Shown here in pieces: positions 16,106-24,699 of a DNA stretch of 64,000 bases. Source of the stretch: Inquilinus ginsengisoli_A (GTDB lineage: Bacteria > Pseudomonadota > Alphaproteobacteria > DSM-16000 > Inquilinaceae); the NCBI RefSeq assembly GCF_031453975.1, contig NZ_JAVDPW010000003.1:1-64000 (forward strand), written 5' to 3'. The translations under genes were made by a program, and so were the position numbers. The notes beneath the pieces were generated by a model. The model was not told the DNA's origin and searched no databases. It saw nothing but the letters and a program-made list of their open reading frames with translations. Numbering within the stretch: the first letter of the stretch is position 1; each line of letters begins with the position of its first letter.

Positions 16106-17071
16106 ATGAACAGGCTCGCGCTCTTGGCAGTGGCCGTGGTGCCGGTGCTGGCCTTCGGGCCAGCCCAGGCCTTCACCGCCTATGTCTCGAACGAGAAGGG
16201 CAACACCGTCAGCGTGGTCGACCTCGACCAGATGAAGGTGACGGGGACGATCCCGGTCGGCGAACGGCCGCGCGGCATCACCATCAGCAAGGACGGCACC
16301 CGCCTCTACGTCTGCACCAGCGACAGCGACCATGTCGAAGTGATCGACACCGCGACCCAGAAGGTGATCGACACGCTGCCCAGCGGCGCGGATCCAGAGC
16401 TGTTCGTGCTGTCGCCGGACGACAAGCGGCTCTACGTCGCCAATGAGGACGACAGCATGGTCACGGTGCTCGACCTCGCCAACAAGGTGGTCGAATCCGA
16501 GGTGCCGGTGGGGGTGGAGCCGGAAGGCATGGGCGTCAGCCCGGACGGCAAGATTCTGGTCAGCACCTCCGAGACCACCAACATGGCGCATTTCATCGAC
16601 ACCACGACGCTGCAGCTGACCGACAACGTGCTGGTCGACAGCCGGCCGCGCTTCGCCGAGTTCACCCCCGACGGCAAGCAGGTCTGGGTGTCGTCCGAGA
16701 TCGGCGGCACGGTCAGCGTGATCGACACCGCCACCCGCAAGGTGGTGAAGAAGATCGGCTTCGCGGTGCAGGGCGTGCGCAAGGAGACGGTGCAGGCGGT
16801 CGGCGTCGCCATCACCCGGGACGGCAAGACCGCCTTCGTCGCGCTCGGCCCGGCCAACCGGGTGGCGGTGGTGGACACCGCGACCTACGAGGTGACGGAC
16901 TACCTGCTGGTCGGCCAGCGGGTCTGGCACCTCGACTTCACGCCGGACGGGAAATACGTGGTGTCGGTCAACGGCGCCTCGAACGACATCTCGGTGATCG
17001 ACGTGGCCGACCGCAAGGTGGTGAAGTCGATCACCGTCGGCGAACTGCCCTGGGGCGTGGCGATTCATTGA
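16106..17071 (+). CDS. YVTN-type beta-propeller protein of the PQQ-dependent alcohol oxidation locus
   Basis: 321 aa, secreted (signal MNRLALLAVAVVPVLAFGPA, then QA). It has about seven repeats of a 40-residue blade, for example AYVSNEKGNTVSVVDLDQMK, RLYVANEDDSMVTVLDLANK and VVSVNGASNDISVIDVADRK. This is the beta-propeller family that accompanies PQQ-linked ABC operons. Its role is unknown, though metal or protein binding in the periplasm is plausible. AGGAGG lies before the ATG. The gap to the next gene holds a G-rich repeat pair. Confidence 0.87.
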   Translation: MNRLALLAVAVVPVLAFGPAQAFTAYVSNEKGNTVSVVDLDQMKVTGTIPVGERPRGITISKDGTRLYVCTSDSDHVEVIDTATQKVIDTLPSGADPELFVLSPDDKRLYVANEDDSMVTVLDLANKVVESEVPVGVEPEGMGVSPDGKILVSTSETTNMAHFIDTTTLQLTDNVLVDSRPRFAEFTPDGKQVWVSSEIGGTVSVIDTATRKVVKKIGFAVQGVRKETVQAVGVAITRDGKTAFVALGPANRVAVVDTATYEVTDYLLVGQRVWHLDFTPDGKYVVSVNGASNDISVIDVADRKVVKSITVGELPWGVAIH

Positions 17072-17106
17072 TGAACGGCTCGATGCCTTCCGCCCATCCT
17101 TCGATC

Positions 17107-17270
17107 CTCCCCCTCCCCCTGCGGGAGGGGGTAGGGGGAGGGGGTGTTGCCGCAGGAGCGGGCGTCGGGTTCTGGATGCTGAATCGTTCGATCGCTTTTG
17201 CTTCGGCAGCAAGGCATTCTTCGATCGACAACCCCCTCCCCCTACCCCCTCCCGCAAGGGGAGGGGGAGG
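17107..17270. repeat. Inverted G-rich REP-like pair, copy 1
   Basis: Left unit 17107-17144: a short hairpin CTCCC...GGGAG followed by TAGGGGGAGGGGG. The right unit 17232-17270 is the same sequence inverted, with TCGATCGACA at its inner edge. About 87 bases separate the units. It lies between the YVTN and ATPase genes of one operon. Four further pairs occur in the window. Confidence 0.88.
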
Positions 17271-17299
17271 TCTGTTTTTTCAGGGCCGGATCCTCGATC

Positions 17300-18040
17300 A
17301 TGCCCACAGCTGAAACCGACGCCCTCACCGTCGCCGGGCTGTCGCATCGGATCGGTGGGCGCGAGATCCTGTCCGAGATCGAGATCGCCGTGCCGGCGGG
17401 GCGGTTCACCGTGCTGCTGGGCCAGAACGGCGCCGGCAAGACCACGCTGTTCTCGCTGGTCACCCGGCTGTACGGCGCCCAGTCCGGCGCCATCCGGGTG
17501 TTCGGCCGCGACCTCGGCGCCGAGCCCGGCCGGGCGCTGGCGCTGATGGGCGTGGTGTTCCAGCAGCGGGCGCTCGACCCCGACCTGTCCGCCCGGCAGA
17601 ACCTGCGCTACCACGCGGCGCTGCACGGCATGCCGGGCCGCGTCGCCCGGCAGCGCATCGCGGCCGAGTTGGATCGCGTCGGGCTGGCCAAGGAGGCCGA
17701 CCGCAAGATCCGCAGCTTTTCCGGCGGCGAGATGCGGCGGATCGAGATCGCCCGCGCTTTGCTGCACGAGCCGCGGCTGCTGCTGTGCGACGAGGCCACG
17801 GTCGGGCTCGACATCCGCAGCCGCGCCGCGATCCTGGCCGATGTCCGCGGCCTGGTGCGCGACCGCGGCCTGACCGTGCTGTGGGCCACCCATCTGATCG
17901 ACGAGGTCGAGGCCGGCGACCCCACCATCATCCTGCATCGCGGCCGCATCCTGCGGCAGGGCCCGGCCGCCGCCATCATCTCCGACCTCGGCGCCGACGG
18001 CCTGCAGGGCGCCTTCCGCCAGCTGACGGAGGCGGCATGA
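17300..18040 (+). CDS. ABC transporter ATP-binding protein of the PQQ-alcohol dehydrogenase system
   Basis: 246 aa. Walker A is GQNGAGKTT, the Q-loop is in GVVFQQRALDPDLSA, the signature is FSGGEMRRIEIARALL, Walker B is LLLCDEATVGLD, and the switch His is in WATHLIDEVEA. It belongs to the DRR/CcmA-like group of ATPases that pair with ABC-2 permeases. It is coupled to the permease (ATGA). The ATG at 17300 is the first one compatible with the domain. An in-frame extension would be translated from the repeat and is unlikely. Confidence 0.9.
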   Translation: MPTAETDALTVAGLSHRIGGREILSEIEIAVPAGRFTVLLGQNGAGKTTLFSLVTRLYGAQSGAIRVFGRDLGAEPGRALALMGVVFQQRALDPDLSARQNLRYHAALHGMPGRVARQRIAAELDRVGLAKEADRKIRSFSGGEMRRIEIARALLHEPRLLLCDEATVGLDIRSRAAILADVRGLVRDRGLTVLWATHLIDEVEAGDPTIILHRGRILRQGPAAAIISDLGADGLQGAFRQLTEAA

Positions 18041-18882
18041 GCGCGGCCCCGGACTCCCTCGGCACCGTCAGCCTGGCCGGCGCCTGGCGCTGCCTGCTGG
18101 GCATCCTGTGGCGCGAGGCGCTGCGCTTCGTGCACCAGCGCACCCGCTTCATCTCGGCGCTGGTGCGGCCGCTGGTCTGGCTGTTCATCTTCGCCGCCGG
18201 CTTCCGCTCGGTGCTCGGCGTGTCGATCATCCCGCCCTACGAGACCTACATCCTCTATGACGAGTACATCGTCCCCGGGCTGATCGCGATGATCCAGCTG
18301 TTCAACGGGATGCAGAGCTCGCTGTCCATGGTCTACGACCGCGAGATGGGCAGCATGCGGGTGCTGCTGACCAGCCCGATGCCGCGCTGGTACCTGCTGA
18401 CCGCGCGGCTGCTGGCCGGCACGCTGCTGTCGCTGCCGCAGGTCTATGTCTTCCTGCTGATCGCCCGGTTCTGGGGCATCGAGCCGCCGCCGCTCGGCTA
18501 CGTCACCGTGCTGCCCGCCCTGGTGCTGTCCGGGCTGATGCTGGGCGCGCTCGGCCTGCTGCTGTCCTCGGCCATCCGCCAGCTCGAGAACTTCGCCGGG
18601 GTGATGAACTTCGTGATCTTCCCGATGTTCTTCGCCTCCTCGGCCCTCTACCCCTTGTGGAAGGTGGAGGAGGCGAGCCCGCTGCTGCGCGACGTCTGCG
18701 GCTTCAACCCCTTCACCTATGCCGTGGAGCTGGTCCGCTTCATGCTCTACGGCCAGCTCGACACCCAGTCGCTGCTGCTCGTGCTCGGCTTCGCCGTGGT
18801 CTTCCTCGGCGGGGCGATCCTGGCCTATGACCCGGCGCGCGGCCTGATCGCCCGCGTCCGCGGCCCGGGCGGCGGCGGATAA
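18037..18882 (+). CDS. ABC-2 type permease of the PQQ-alcohol dehydrogenase system (PedC-like)
   Basis: 281 aa with about six membrane helices, for example WLFIFAAGFRSVLG and VFLLIARFWGIE. The ABC-2 pattern is seen in FNGMQSSLSMVYDREMGSMR and FVIFPMFFASSALYPLWKVE. It resembles the permease of the alcohol ABC system (PedC). ABC-2 permeases are usually exporters, so pairing with a binding protein is unusual, yet the P. putida system behaves as if it supports lanthanide uptake. Confidence 0.88.
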   Translation: MSAAPDSLGTVSLAGAWRCLLGILWREALRFVHQRTRFISALVRPLVWLFIFAAGFRSVLGVSIIPPYETYILYDEYIVPGLIAMIQLFNGMQSSLSMVYDREMGSMRVLLTSPMPRWYLLTARLLAGTLLSLPQVYVFLLIARFWGIEPPPLGYVTVLPALVLSGLMLGALGLLLSSAIRQLENFAGVMNFVIFPMFFASSALYPLWKVEEASPLLRDVCGFNPFTYAVELVRFMLYGQLDTQSLLLVLGFAVVFLGGAILAYDPARGLIARVRGPGGGG

Positions 18883-18890
18883 GGAGGCCC

Positions 18891-19544
18891 ATGATGACCG
18901 GTCGGCTTCTCCCCCTGTTCCTGCTGCTGGTGCCCTTGGCGGCCTCGCCCGCTTGGGCCCAGGATGCGGCTGCGACCCCGCCGAAGGACGCCCCGCCGAA
19001 GGATGACTGGCCCTGCGTCCAGGTGCTGCAGCCCGAGCTGTCGATCGGCGCGATGTGGCCGGGCGACGATCCCACCGCCAGCGGCCCGGCCTGGCGCGAC
19101 GACGCGGTGATCGCCGCGCTGGTCGACCGGGTGGCGCCGCGCCGCGTCCCGGTCGACGAGGCCACGGCCGAGATCCACCGCTTCGCCATCGGCTTCGAGG
19201 GGGACCGCAAGGCGGCGCTGACCGAGCTGTTCGCCGGGGTGTTCGAGACCATCAACACCGAGCGCGGCACCATCATCCGCGGCATCCGCCGCTTCAACAG
19301 CCGGCAGGAGGCCCTGGCCCAGCGGATCGAGGCCAGCACCCAGGCGCTGGACGGCGTCGACCCGGCCTCGACCGACATGGCGGTGGCGAAGCAGAGGCAG
19401 GAGCTGGAGTTCCAGCTGTCGTGGGACCAGCGGGTGTTCGACGATCGCGAGCGGCTGCTGCCGGCGATCTGCGACCAGCCCTTCGTGCTGGAGCGCCGGA
19501 TGTTCGCCCTGTCGCGCTCGATCCAGGAGGAGATCGGGAAGTAG
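18891..19544 (+). CDS. Exported hypothetical protein of the PQQ/ABC operon
   Basis: 217 aa, last gene of the plus-strand operon, with AAGGAGG just before its ATG. The signal peptide is clear (LLPLFLLLVPLAASPAWAQ). The mature part starts with a Pro/Lys-rich stretch and DWPCVQVLQPELSIGAMWPG, followed by long helices rich in Arg and Glu. No catalytic motif is recognised. Similar proteins with the conserved WPC.Q motif occur next to PQQ ABC systems, which supports a shared periplasmic function. Confidence 0.75.
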   Translation: MMTGRLLPLFLLLVPLAASPAWAQDAAATPPKDAPPKDDWPCVQVLQPELSIGAMWPGDDPTASGPAWRDDAVIAALVDRVAPRRVPVDEATAEIHRFAIGFEGDRKAALTELFAGVFETINTERGTIIRGIRRFNSRQEALAQRIEASTQALDGVDPASTDMAVAKQRQELEFQLSWDQRVFDDRERLLPAICDQPFVLERRMFALSRSIQEEIGK

Positions 19545-19553
19545 GGCGGCTCT

Positions 19554-19579
19554 GTCGGGTTGGCGAGAGCGAGCCCGAC
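19554..19579. terminator. Candidate bidirectional terminator hairpin
   Basis: GTCGGG and CCCGAC (19554-19559 and 19574-19579) pair around a GAGA-containing loop, between the convergent stops at 19544 and 19585. The T-tract is poor (CTTCCT), so it may be weak or Rho-assisted. Confidence 0.4.
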
Positions 19580-19584
19580 CTTCC

Positions 19585-20325
19585 TCATGCCCCCGTCGAC
19601 CATCGTCCCAAAGCTTCGACCGTCACCACGCTCTCGCCGGCGCCCGCGCCGCCGAGATGGAGATAGGGCGTGCCCGGCTCGCCCAGGTCGGACAGCACCG
19701 CCAGGGCGTGGCGCAGATCGTCGTCGCGGGTGTAGAGGCTCGGCGTGGCCAGCACCGGCAGTCCGGCCCGGCGCGCCGACAGGACGCCGGCACGGGAATC
19801 CTCGATCGCAATGCAGCCGGATGAGGGCAGGCCGAGCGCTTCCAGCACCGCGCGATAGACATCCGGGGCCGGCTTCTTGCGCGGCACGGCGTCGCCGGCC
19901 ACCATCACCTCGAACAGCGACATTCCGTCCGGACCCAGCGTTGTCGCCAGCAGCGCCATCACATTCGCCGGCGTGGTCGTGGTGGCGATGGCCAGGCGCA
20001 CACCCTGCCGGCGTGCCTCGGACAGCAGGCGGATGACGCCGGGGCGCAGCCTGACGCCGCCGCTGGACACCAACGCCGTATAACACTCGGTCTTGGCGCG
20101 GTGCAGAGCCGCGACATCGCAGGGCGGCGGGGCCGCCAGACGGGAGAGGTAGTGGCCGATCCGCTCCTTGCCGCCGGTGACGACCAGCAGCTCGCGATAG
20201 AGATCGCGATCCCAGTGCCAGTCCAGGCCGGCGCTCTGGAAGGCGGTGTTGAACGCCCCCCGGTGCGCATCTTCGGTCTCGGCCAGCGTGCCGTCGACAT
20301 CGAACAGGATCGCCTGCAGCCGCAT
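19585..20325 (-). CDS. cbbY: HAD-superfamily hydrolase, CbbY-like
   Basis: 246 aa. HAD motif I is LFDVDGTLAETED, motif II is in LAIATTTTPANV, Lys is in PRKKPAPDVYRAVLEALG and motif IV is in CIAIEDSRAGVLSA. CbbY removes xylulose-1,5-bisphosphate, a misfire inhibitor of RubisCO. The match in length and in the terminal place of the cbb operon supports this over other HAD sugar phosphatases. It starts 2 bases after the gph stop. Confidence 0.85.
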   Translation of the reverse strand: MRLQAILFDVDGTLAETEDAHRGAFNTAFQSAGLDWHWDRDLYRELLVVTGGKERIGHYLSRLAAPPPCDVAALHRAKTECYTALVSSGGVRLRPGVIRLLSEARRQGVRLAIATTTTPANVMALLATTLGPDGMSLFEVMVAGDAVPRKKPAPDVYRAVLEALGLPSSGCIAIEDSRAGVLSARRAGLPVLATPSLYTRDDDLRHALAVLSDLGEPGTPYLHLGGAGAGESVVTVEALGRWSTGA

Positions 20326-20327
20326 CG

Positions 20328-20993
20328 CTATCCGGCCTCGGCCAGGCCGAGCATTCCCGGCAGCGCGGTGTAGTCGGCGAGGATCCCGTCGGGCTCCAGC
20401 ATGGCGACGTCGCCGTATCCGAACGGCACCGCCAGCACCCGCACACCGGCGGCCCGCGCGGTGGCGATGTCGACATGGTGGTCGCCGAGATAGACCGTGT
20501 CCTCGGGCGTGGCGCCCAGATCCGCGATGCAGGCCAGCAGCGGCGCCGGGTCCGGCTTCATGCCGTGGCCGCTGTCGCCGCCGACCACGGCCCCGACATG
20601 CGGCGCGAAGCCCAGCGCCCGCAGCACCGCCCGCGCGGTCCAGGCTGTCTTGTTGGTGCAGATGCCGACCGGGATCCCGGCGGCGGCCAGCGCCGCCACC
20701 GCCTCGACCGCGCCGGGATAGGCCGTGCTGCGCACCGCCGGCGCCGCGGCGTAGCGGTCGAGGAAGCGCCGCGTCATCCACGCCGCCTCGGTCGAATCGC
20801 AGCACCGCAGCCGCAGCGCCCCGCGCAGCAGCCCGGGCGCACCATGACCCATCAGGCCGCGCACCTCGGCCTCGGACAGCGGGTGGATGCCGGCCTCGCG
20901 CAGCACCGTGGCCAGGGCGGCGGCGACATCGGCGACGCTGTCGACCAGGGTGCCATCCAGGTCGAACACCACGGCGCGAGCCCCGGCGTTCAT
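20328..20993 (-). CDS. gph: Phosphoglycolate phosphatase (CbbZ/Gph)
   Basis: 221 aa HAD enzyme. Motif I is VFDLDGTLVDSVADV, motif II is in GICTNKTAW, the Lys is in GMKPDPAPLLA and motif III/IV is YLGDHHVDIATARAAG. It dephosphorylates 2-phosphoglycolate formed by RubisCO oxygenation. The four-base overlap with rpe (ATGA) puts it firmly in the Calvin operon. Confidence 0.92.
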   Translation of the reverse strand: MNAGARAVVFDLDGTLVDSVADVAAALATVLREAGIHPLSEAEVRGLMGHGAPGLLRGALRLRCCDSTEAAWMTRRFLDRYAAAPAVRSTAYPGAVEAVAALAAAGIPVGICTNKTAWTARAVLRALGFAPHVGAVVGGDSGHGMKPDPAPLLACIADLGATPEDTVYLGDHHVDIATARAAGVRVLAVPFGYGDVAMLEPDGILADYTALPGMLGLAEAG

Positions 20994-21673
20994 GCCGCCG
21001 CGGGCCGGCTGGCCCCTCCCGCGGCGCCGCGGCGGATGGCGGCGATATTGGCCTCATAGGCACCGCCGCGGAACACGGCGGAGCCGGCGACCAGCGTGTC
21101 CGCCCCGGCCGCGGCCACCACCGCAGCCGTTTCCGGCGTGACGCCGCCATCGACCTCCAGCCGGATCGGCCGGTCGCCGATCATGGCCCGGACCCGGCGG
21201 ATCTTCTCGGCCATGGCGGGGATGAAGGCCTGGCCGCCGAAGCCGGGATTGACCGTCATCACCAGGATCAGGTCGACCCGGTCCAGCACATGGGCCAGGG
21301 CGTCCTCATGCGTCGCCGGGCACAGGGCCACGCCGGCCTGCTTGCCCAGGGCGCGGATGTGCTGCAGCGACCGGTCGAGATGCGGCCCGGCCTCGGCATG
21401 CACGGTGATGACGTCGGCGCCGGCCGCGGCGAAGGCGTCGAGATAGGGGGCGGCCGGCGCGATCATCAGATGCACGTCGAAGACGCGGTCGCTGTGCCGC
21501 CGCAGCGCCTTCACCACATCCGGGCCGATGGTCAGGTTGGGCACGAAATGCCCGTCCATCACGTCGATGTGGATCCAGTCGGCGCCGGCCTCGACGATGG
21601 CGCGGACCTCCTCGCCCAGCTTGGCGAAATCGGCGGACAGGATCGACGGGGCGATCACCAGGGGGGCGGTCAC
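20990..21673 (-). CDS. rpe: Ribulose-phosphate 3-epimerase
   Basis: 227 aa TIM barrel, metal dependent. It interconverts xylulose 5-phosphate and ribulose 5-phosphate to regenerate the RubisCO substrate. Family motifs: IAPSILSADFAKLGEEV, WIHIDVMDGHFVPNLTIGP, VNPGFGGQAFIP and EVDGGVTPETA. The start is a GTG that overlaps the cbbX stop (GTGA). There is no ATG nearby in frame. Confidence 0.95.
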   Translation of the reverse strand: MTAPLVIAPSILSADFAKLGEEVRAIVEAGADWIHIDVMDGHFVPNLTIGPDVVKALRRHSDRVFDVHLMIAPAAPYLDAFAAAGADVITVHAEAGPHLDRSLQHIRALGKQAGVALCPATHEDALAHVLDRVDLILVMTVNPGFGGQAFIPAMAEKIRRVRAMIGDRPIRLEVDGGVTPETAAVVAAAGADTLVAGSAVFRGGAYEANIAAIRRGAAGGASRPAAA

Positions 21674-22596
21674 AGCTTGGCCTCCACGCCGAGCGGCTCG
21701 GCGGCGAACACCCGGCTGGCGCGGATGTCGGCCTCGGCCAGGGTGATGAAATCCTCGACCGTCAGCGCCGCATTCCGGTCGCGCACCAGCCGGTTGGCCT
21801 GGCGCAGCCGGGCGCGGTCCAGCGCGTTGCGGATCGACCGTCCGTTGGCGAAGTGGGGCAGGCGGATGCGGCGGGCGACATAGTCGCGGAAGGCGGCCAG
21901 GGCGTCGGCGCTGAAGCGGTAGTTCTGCCGTTCCAGCATGGCCTCGCCGATCGCGATCAGCTCGGCCTCGCTGAAGTCGGGGAATTCGACGTGATGGGCG
22001 ATGCGCGAGCGGAAGCCGGGGTTGCTGGTGAAGAAGGTCTCCATCCGGTCGCCATAGCCGGCGACGATCACCACCAGATCCTCGCGCTGGTTCTCCATCA
22101 CCTGCAGCAGGATCTCGATCGCCTCCTGGCCGTAGTCGCGCTCGTTCTCCGGCCGGTAGAGGTAGTAGGCCTCGTCGATGAACAGCACCCCGCCCATCGC
22201 CCTTTTGAGGATCTCCTTGGTCTTCGGCGCGGTGTGGCCGATGTACTGGCCGACCAGGTCGTCGCGGGTGACCGAGACCAGGTGGCCGCGGCGGACATAG
22301 CCGAGGCGGTGCAGGATGTCGGCCATCCGCAGGGCCACGGTGGTCTTGCCGGTGCCGGGGTTGCCGGTGAAGCTCATATGCAGGGTCGGCGCCTCGGCGG
22401 CCAGGCCCAGGCGGCGGCGCACCTTCTCCACCAGCAGCAGCGCCGCGATCTCGCGGATCCGGGTCTTCACCGGCACCAGCCCGACCAGCTCGCGGTCCAG
22501 CCGCTCCAGCACCTCGTCGATCTGGGTCTCGGCGAACTCCCGGGCGAGGTCGATGCGGGTTTCGGGCGGCGGGGCGGCGAGGACGGCGTCGGTCAT
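21670..22596 (-). CDS. cbbX: CbbX, red-type RubisCO activase
   Basis: 308 aa AAA+ protein that remodels RubisCO blocked by sugar phosphates. Walker A is SFTGNPGTGKTTVALRMAD, Walker B is GGVLFIDEAYYL, the pore/loop region is GYVRRGHLVSVTRDDLVGQY, and the sensor and arginine finger region is in TSNPGFRSRIAHH. CbbX accompanies red-type (IC/ID) RubisCO, consistent with the adjacent cbbLS. A G-rich repeat pair separates it from cbbS. Confidence 0.96.
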   Translation of the reverse strand: MTDAVLAAPPPETRIDLAREFAETQIDEVLERLDRELVGLVPVKTRIREIAALLLVEKVRRRLGLAAEAPTLHMSFTGNPGTGKTTVALRMADILHRLGYVRRGHLVSVTRDDLVGQYIGHTAPKTKEILKRAMGGVLFIDEAYYLYRPENERDYGQEAIEILLQVMENQREDLVVIVAGYGDRMETFFTSNPGFRSRIAHHVEFPDFSEAELIAIGEAMLERQNYRFSADALAAFRDYVARRIRLPHFANGRSIRNALDRARLRQANRLVRDRNAALTVEDFITLAEADIRASRVFAAEPLGVEAKL

Positions 22597-22620
22597 GGCG
22601 GGGCCTCTCTCTTCCCACAC

Positions 22621-22774
22621 TCCCCCTCCCCCTGCGGGAGGGGGGTAGGGGGAGGGGGCTCGTGCCGTTGGAGCGGAATGAGAATTGACCGATCGGTCGG
22701 TCAGGGATTGGCGGGTGAGGGCGCGTGTGATCGACAACCCCCTCCCCCTACCCCCTCCCGCAAGGGGAGGGGGG
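22621..22774. repeat. Inverted G-rich REP-like pair, copy 2
   Basis: Units at 22621-22658 and about 22737-22774, in inverted orientation and G-rich toward the middle on the respective strands. The pair fills most of the cbbS-cbbX gap, about 78 bases between units. GATCGACA again flanks the inner edge of the right unit. Confidence 0.87.
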
Positions 22775-22784
22775 ACAAGGAAAG

Positions 22785-23183
22785 CTAAGGCTGAGCCAGC
22801 ACCAGCCGGGTCGTGTACCGCACGGTCCGGCCCTCCACCTCCTGCCGCTCCAGGGCGAAGCTGGGTTCCACCTCCGGGCGGTTGACCAGGAAGGAGATCC
22901 GCACCGATTCCCAGCCGGGGCTGGCGTCGAAGCCGGAGATGCGGATGTAACGGCCGCCATGGGCCTTCCGGCACGAGGTCAGCTCGTGCATCACCGCGGC
23001 GGCGTCGCGGATGTCGAACATCGGCAGATCCCACATCTCCCAATAGGTGTTGCGGGGGTGGGGGTCGTCGGTGAACTCGATGTTCACCGCCCAGCCGTGG
23101 TCGATGCAGTACTGCACCTGGGCGGAAATCTGCCGGTCGGTCAGGTCGGGCAGGAAGGAGAAGCACCCTTGGGTGTTGCGCAT
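22785..23183 (-). CDS. cbbS: RubisCO small subunit, form IC
   Basis: 132 aa. It starts MRNTQGCFSFLPDLTD and includes the conserved YCIDHGWAVNIEFTDDPHPR, then YWEMWDLPMFD. The long C-terminal extension (from about residue 100, SFLVNRPEVEPSFALERQEV) is the beta-hairpin typical of red-type small subunits. It starts 10 bases after cbbL. Confidence 0.97.
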   Translation of the reverse strand: MRNTQGCFSFLPDLTDRQISAQVQYCIDHGWAVNIEFTDDPHPRNTYWEMWDLPMFDIRDAAAVMHELTSCRKAHGGRYIRISGFDASPGWESVRISFLVNRPEVEPSFALERQEVEGRTVRYTTRLVLAQP

Positions 23184-23193
23184 GGCGGTGTCC

Positions 23194-24687
23194 TCAGCTG
23201 GCGGTGACGGCGGGCACGAAGTCCGGCGTGTCGGTCGAGGCGTAGTCGAAGGTGACGTCCTTCCACACGTCCAGCGCCTGGCGCAGCGGCTGGCAGTGGC
23301 GGGCGGCGTCGACCAGGATCTGCGGCCCCTCGACCCTTGTGTCGCGGCCCTCGTTGCGGGCCAGGATCATGGCTTCGAGGGCGACGCGGTTGGCGATGGC
23401 GCCGGCCTGGATGCCCATGGGGTGGCCGATGGTGCCGCCGCCGAACTGCAGCACCGTGTCCTCGCCGAGATAGTCCAAGAGCTGGTGCATCTGGCCGGCA
23501 TGGATGCCGCCGGACGCCACCGGCATCACCTTGCGCAAGCTGGCCCAGTCCTGGTCGAAGAACACGCCGTTCTCCAGCCGCGCCGGCACGTGGTCCTCGC
23601 GCAGGATGTCGTAATAGCCGCGGGTGGTGGCCGGGTCGCCCTCCAGCTTGCCGACCACGGTGCCGGCATGGATGTGGTCGACCCCGGCCAGGCGCATCCA
23701 TTTGGCGATGACGCGGAACGACACGCCATGCGTCTTCTGCCGGGTGTAGGTGCCGTGGCCGGCGCGGTGCAGGTGCAGGATCATGTCGTTGCGCCGCGCC
23801 CATTTCGACATCGACTGGATCGCGGTGTAGCCGATCACCAGGTCGATCATGACGATGACGCTGCCGACCGACTTGGCGAACTCCGCCCGCTCGTACATGT
23901 CCTCCATGGTCCCGGCGGTGACGTTGAGGTAGGTGCCCTTGACCTCGCCGGTCACCGCCTGGGCGCGGTTCACCGCCTCCATGCAGTACAGGAACCGGTC
24001 GCGCCAGTGCATGAAGGGCTGCGAGTTGATGTTCTCGTCGTCCTTGGTGAAGTCGAGCCCGCCCTTCAGCGCCTCGTACACCACCCGGCCGTAGTTGCGC
24101 CCGGACAGGCCGAGCTTCGGCTTCACCGTGGCGCCGAGCAGGGGGCGGCCGAACTTGTCCAGCCGTTCGCGCTCGACCACGATGCCGGTCGGCGGCCCGT
24201 CGAAGGTCTTCACATAGGCGACCGGCAGCCGCATGTCCTCCAGCCGCAGCGCCTTCAGCGGCTTGAAGCCGAAGACGTTGCCGATGATCGACGCGGTCAG
24301 GTTGGCGATCGACCCCGGCTCGAACAGGTCGAGGTCATAGGCGATGTAGGCGAAGAACTGGCCCGGCTGGTTCGGCACCGGGTCGACCCGGTAGGCCTTG
24401 GCCCGATACTTCTCGCAGGCGGTCAGCCGGTCGGTCCACACCACGGTCCAGGTCGCGGTCGAGCTTTCGCCCGCCACCGCCGCCGCCGCCTCGATCGGGT
24501 CGACCCCGTCCTGCGGCGTGATCCGGAACAGGGCCAGGATGTCGGTGTCCTTGGGCACGTAGTCGGGCTCCCAATAGCCCATCTTGCGGTATTGCAGCAC
24601 CCCGGCCTTGTAGCGCTCCTTGCCCGTGACGGTGCCGGCCTTGGTGTCGAGGGCCTGGGGTTCGAGAAGGGTGAGATCGGTGCTCAT
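23194..24687 (-). CDS. cbbL: RubisCO large subunit, form IC (red type)
   Basis: 497 aa. It catalyses carboxylation of ribulose 1,5-bisphosphate. Active-site motifs: ATVKPKLGLSGRNYG with the catalytic Lys, GGLDFTKDDENINSQPF with the Lys that becomes carbamylated and the Asp and Glu metal ligands, ILHLHRAGHGTY, and VASGGIHAGQMHQLL. The N-terminus (KERYKAGVLQYRKMGYWEPD) and its length are typical of form IC. Confidence 0.98.
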   Translation of the reverse strand: MSTDLTLLEPQALDTKAGTVTGKERYKAGVLQYRKMGYWEPDYVPKDTDILALFRITPQDGVDPIEAAAAVAGESSTATWTVVWTDRLTACEKYRAKAYRVDPVPNQPGQFFAYIAYDLDLFEPGSIANLTASIIGNVFGFKPLKALRLEDMRLPVAYVKTFDGPPTGIVVERERLDKFGRPLLGATVKPKLGLSGRNYGRVVYEALKGGLDFTKDDENINSQPFMHWRDRFLYCMEAVNRAQAVTGEVKGTYLNVTAGTMEDMYERAEFAKSVGSVIVMIDLVIGYTAIQSMSKWARRNDMILHLHRAGHGTYTRQKTHGVSFRVIAKWMRLAGVDHIHAGTVVGKLEGDPATTRGYYDILREDHVPARLENGVFFDQDWASLRKVMPVASGGIHAGQMHQLLDYLGEDTVLQFGGGTIGHPMGIQAGAIANRVALEAMILARNEGRDTRVEGPQILVDAARHCQPLRQALDVWKDVTFDYASTDTPDFVPAVTAS

Positions 24688-24699
24688 GGTGGTCTCCTT

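Noticed and set aside
17231..17280. G-rich unit followed by TCTGTTTTTT considered as an intrinsic terminator
   Set aside because: The T-run follows only this copy, and the other four copies lack it. The following ATPase gene belongs to the same operon, so complete termination would be unexpected; partial attenuation is possible.
16094..17938. Minus-strand open frame of about 600 codons opposite the YVTN and ATPase genes
   Set aside because: Composition is His/Asp/Gly-rich nonsense, and it runs through the REP-like repeat. The plus strand carries recognised families.
18891..19544. Assignment of the exported WPC protein as a cytochrome
   Set aside because: There is a Cys but no CxxCH motif.
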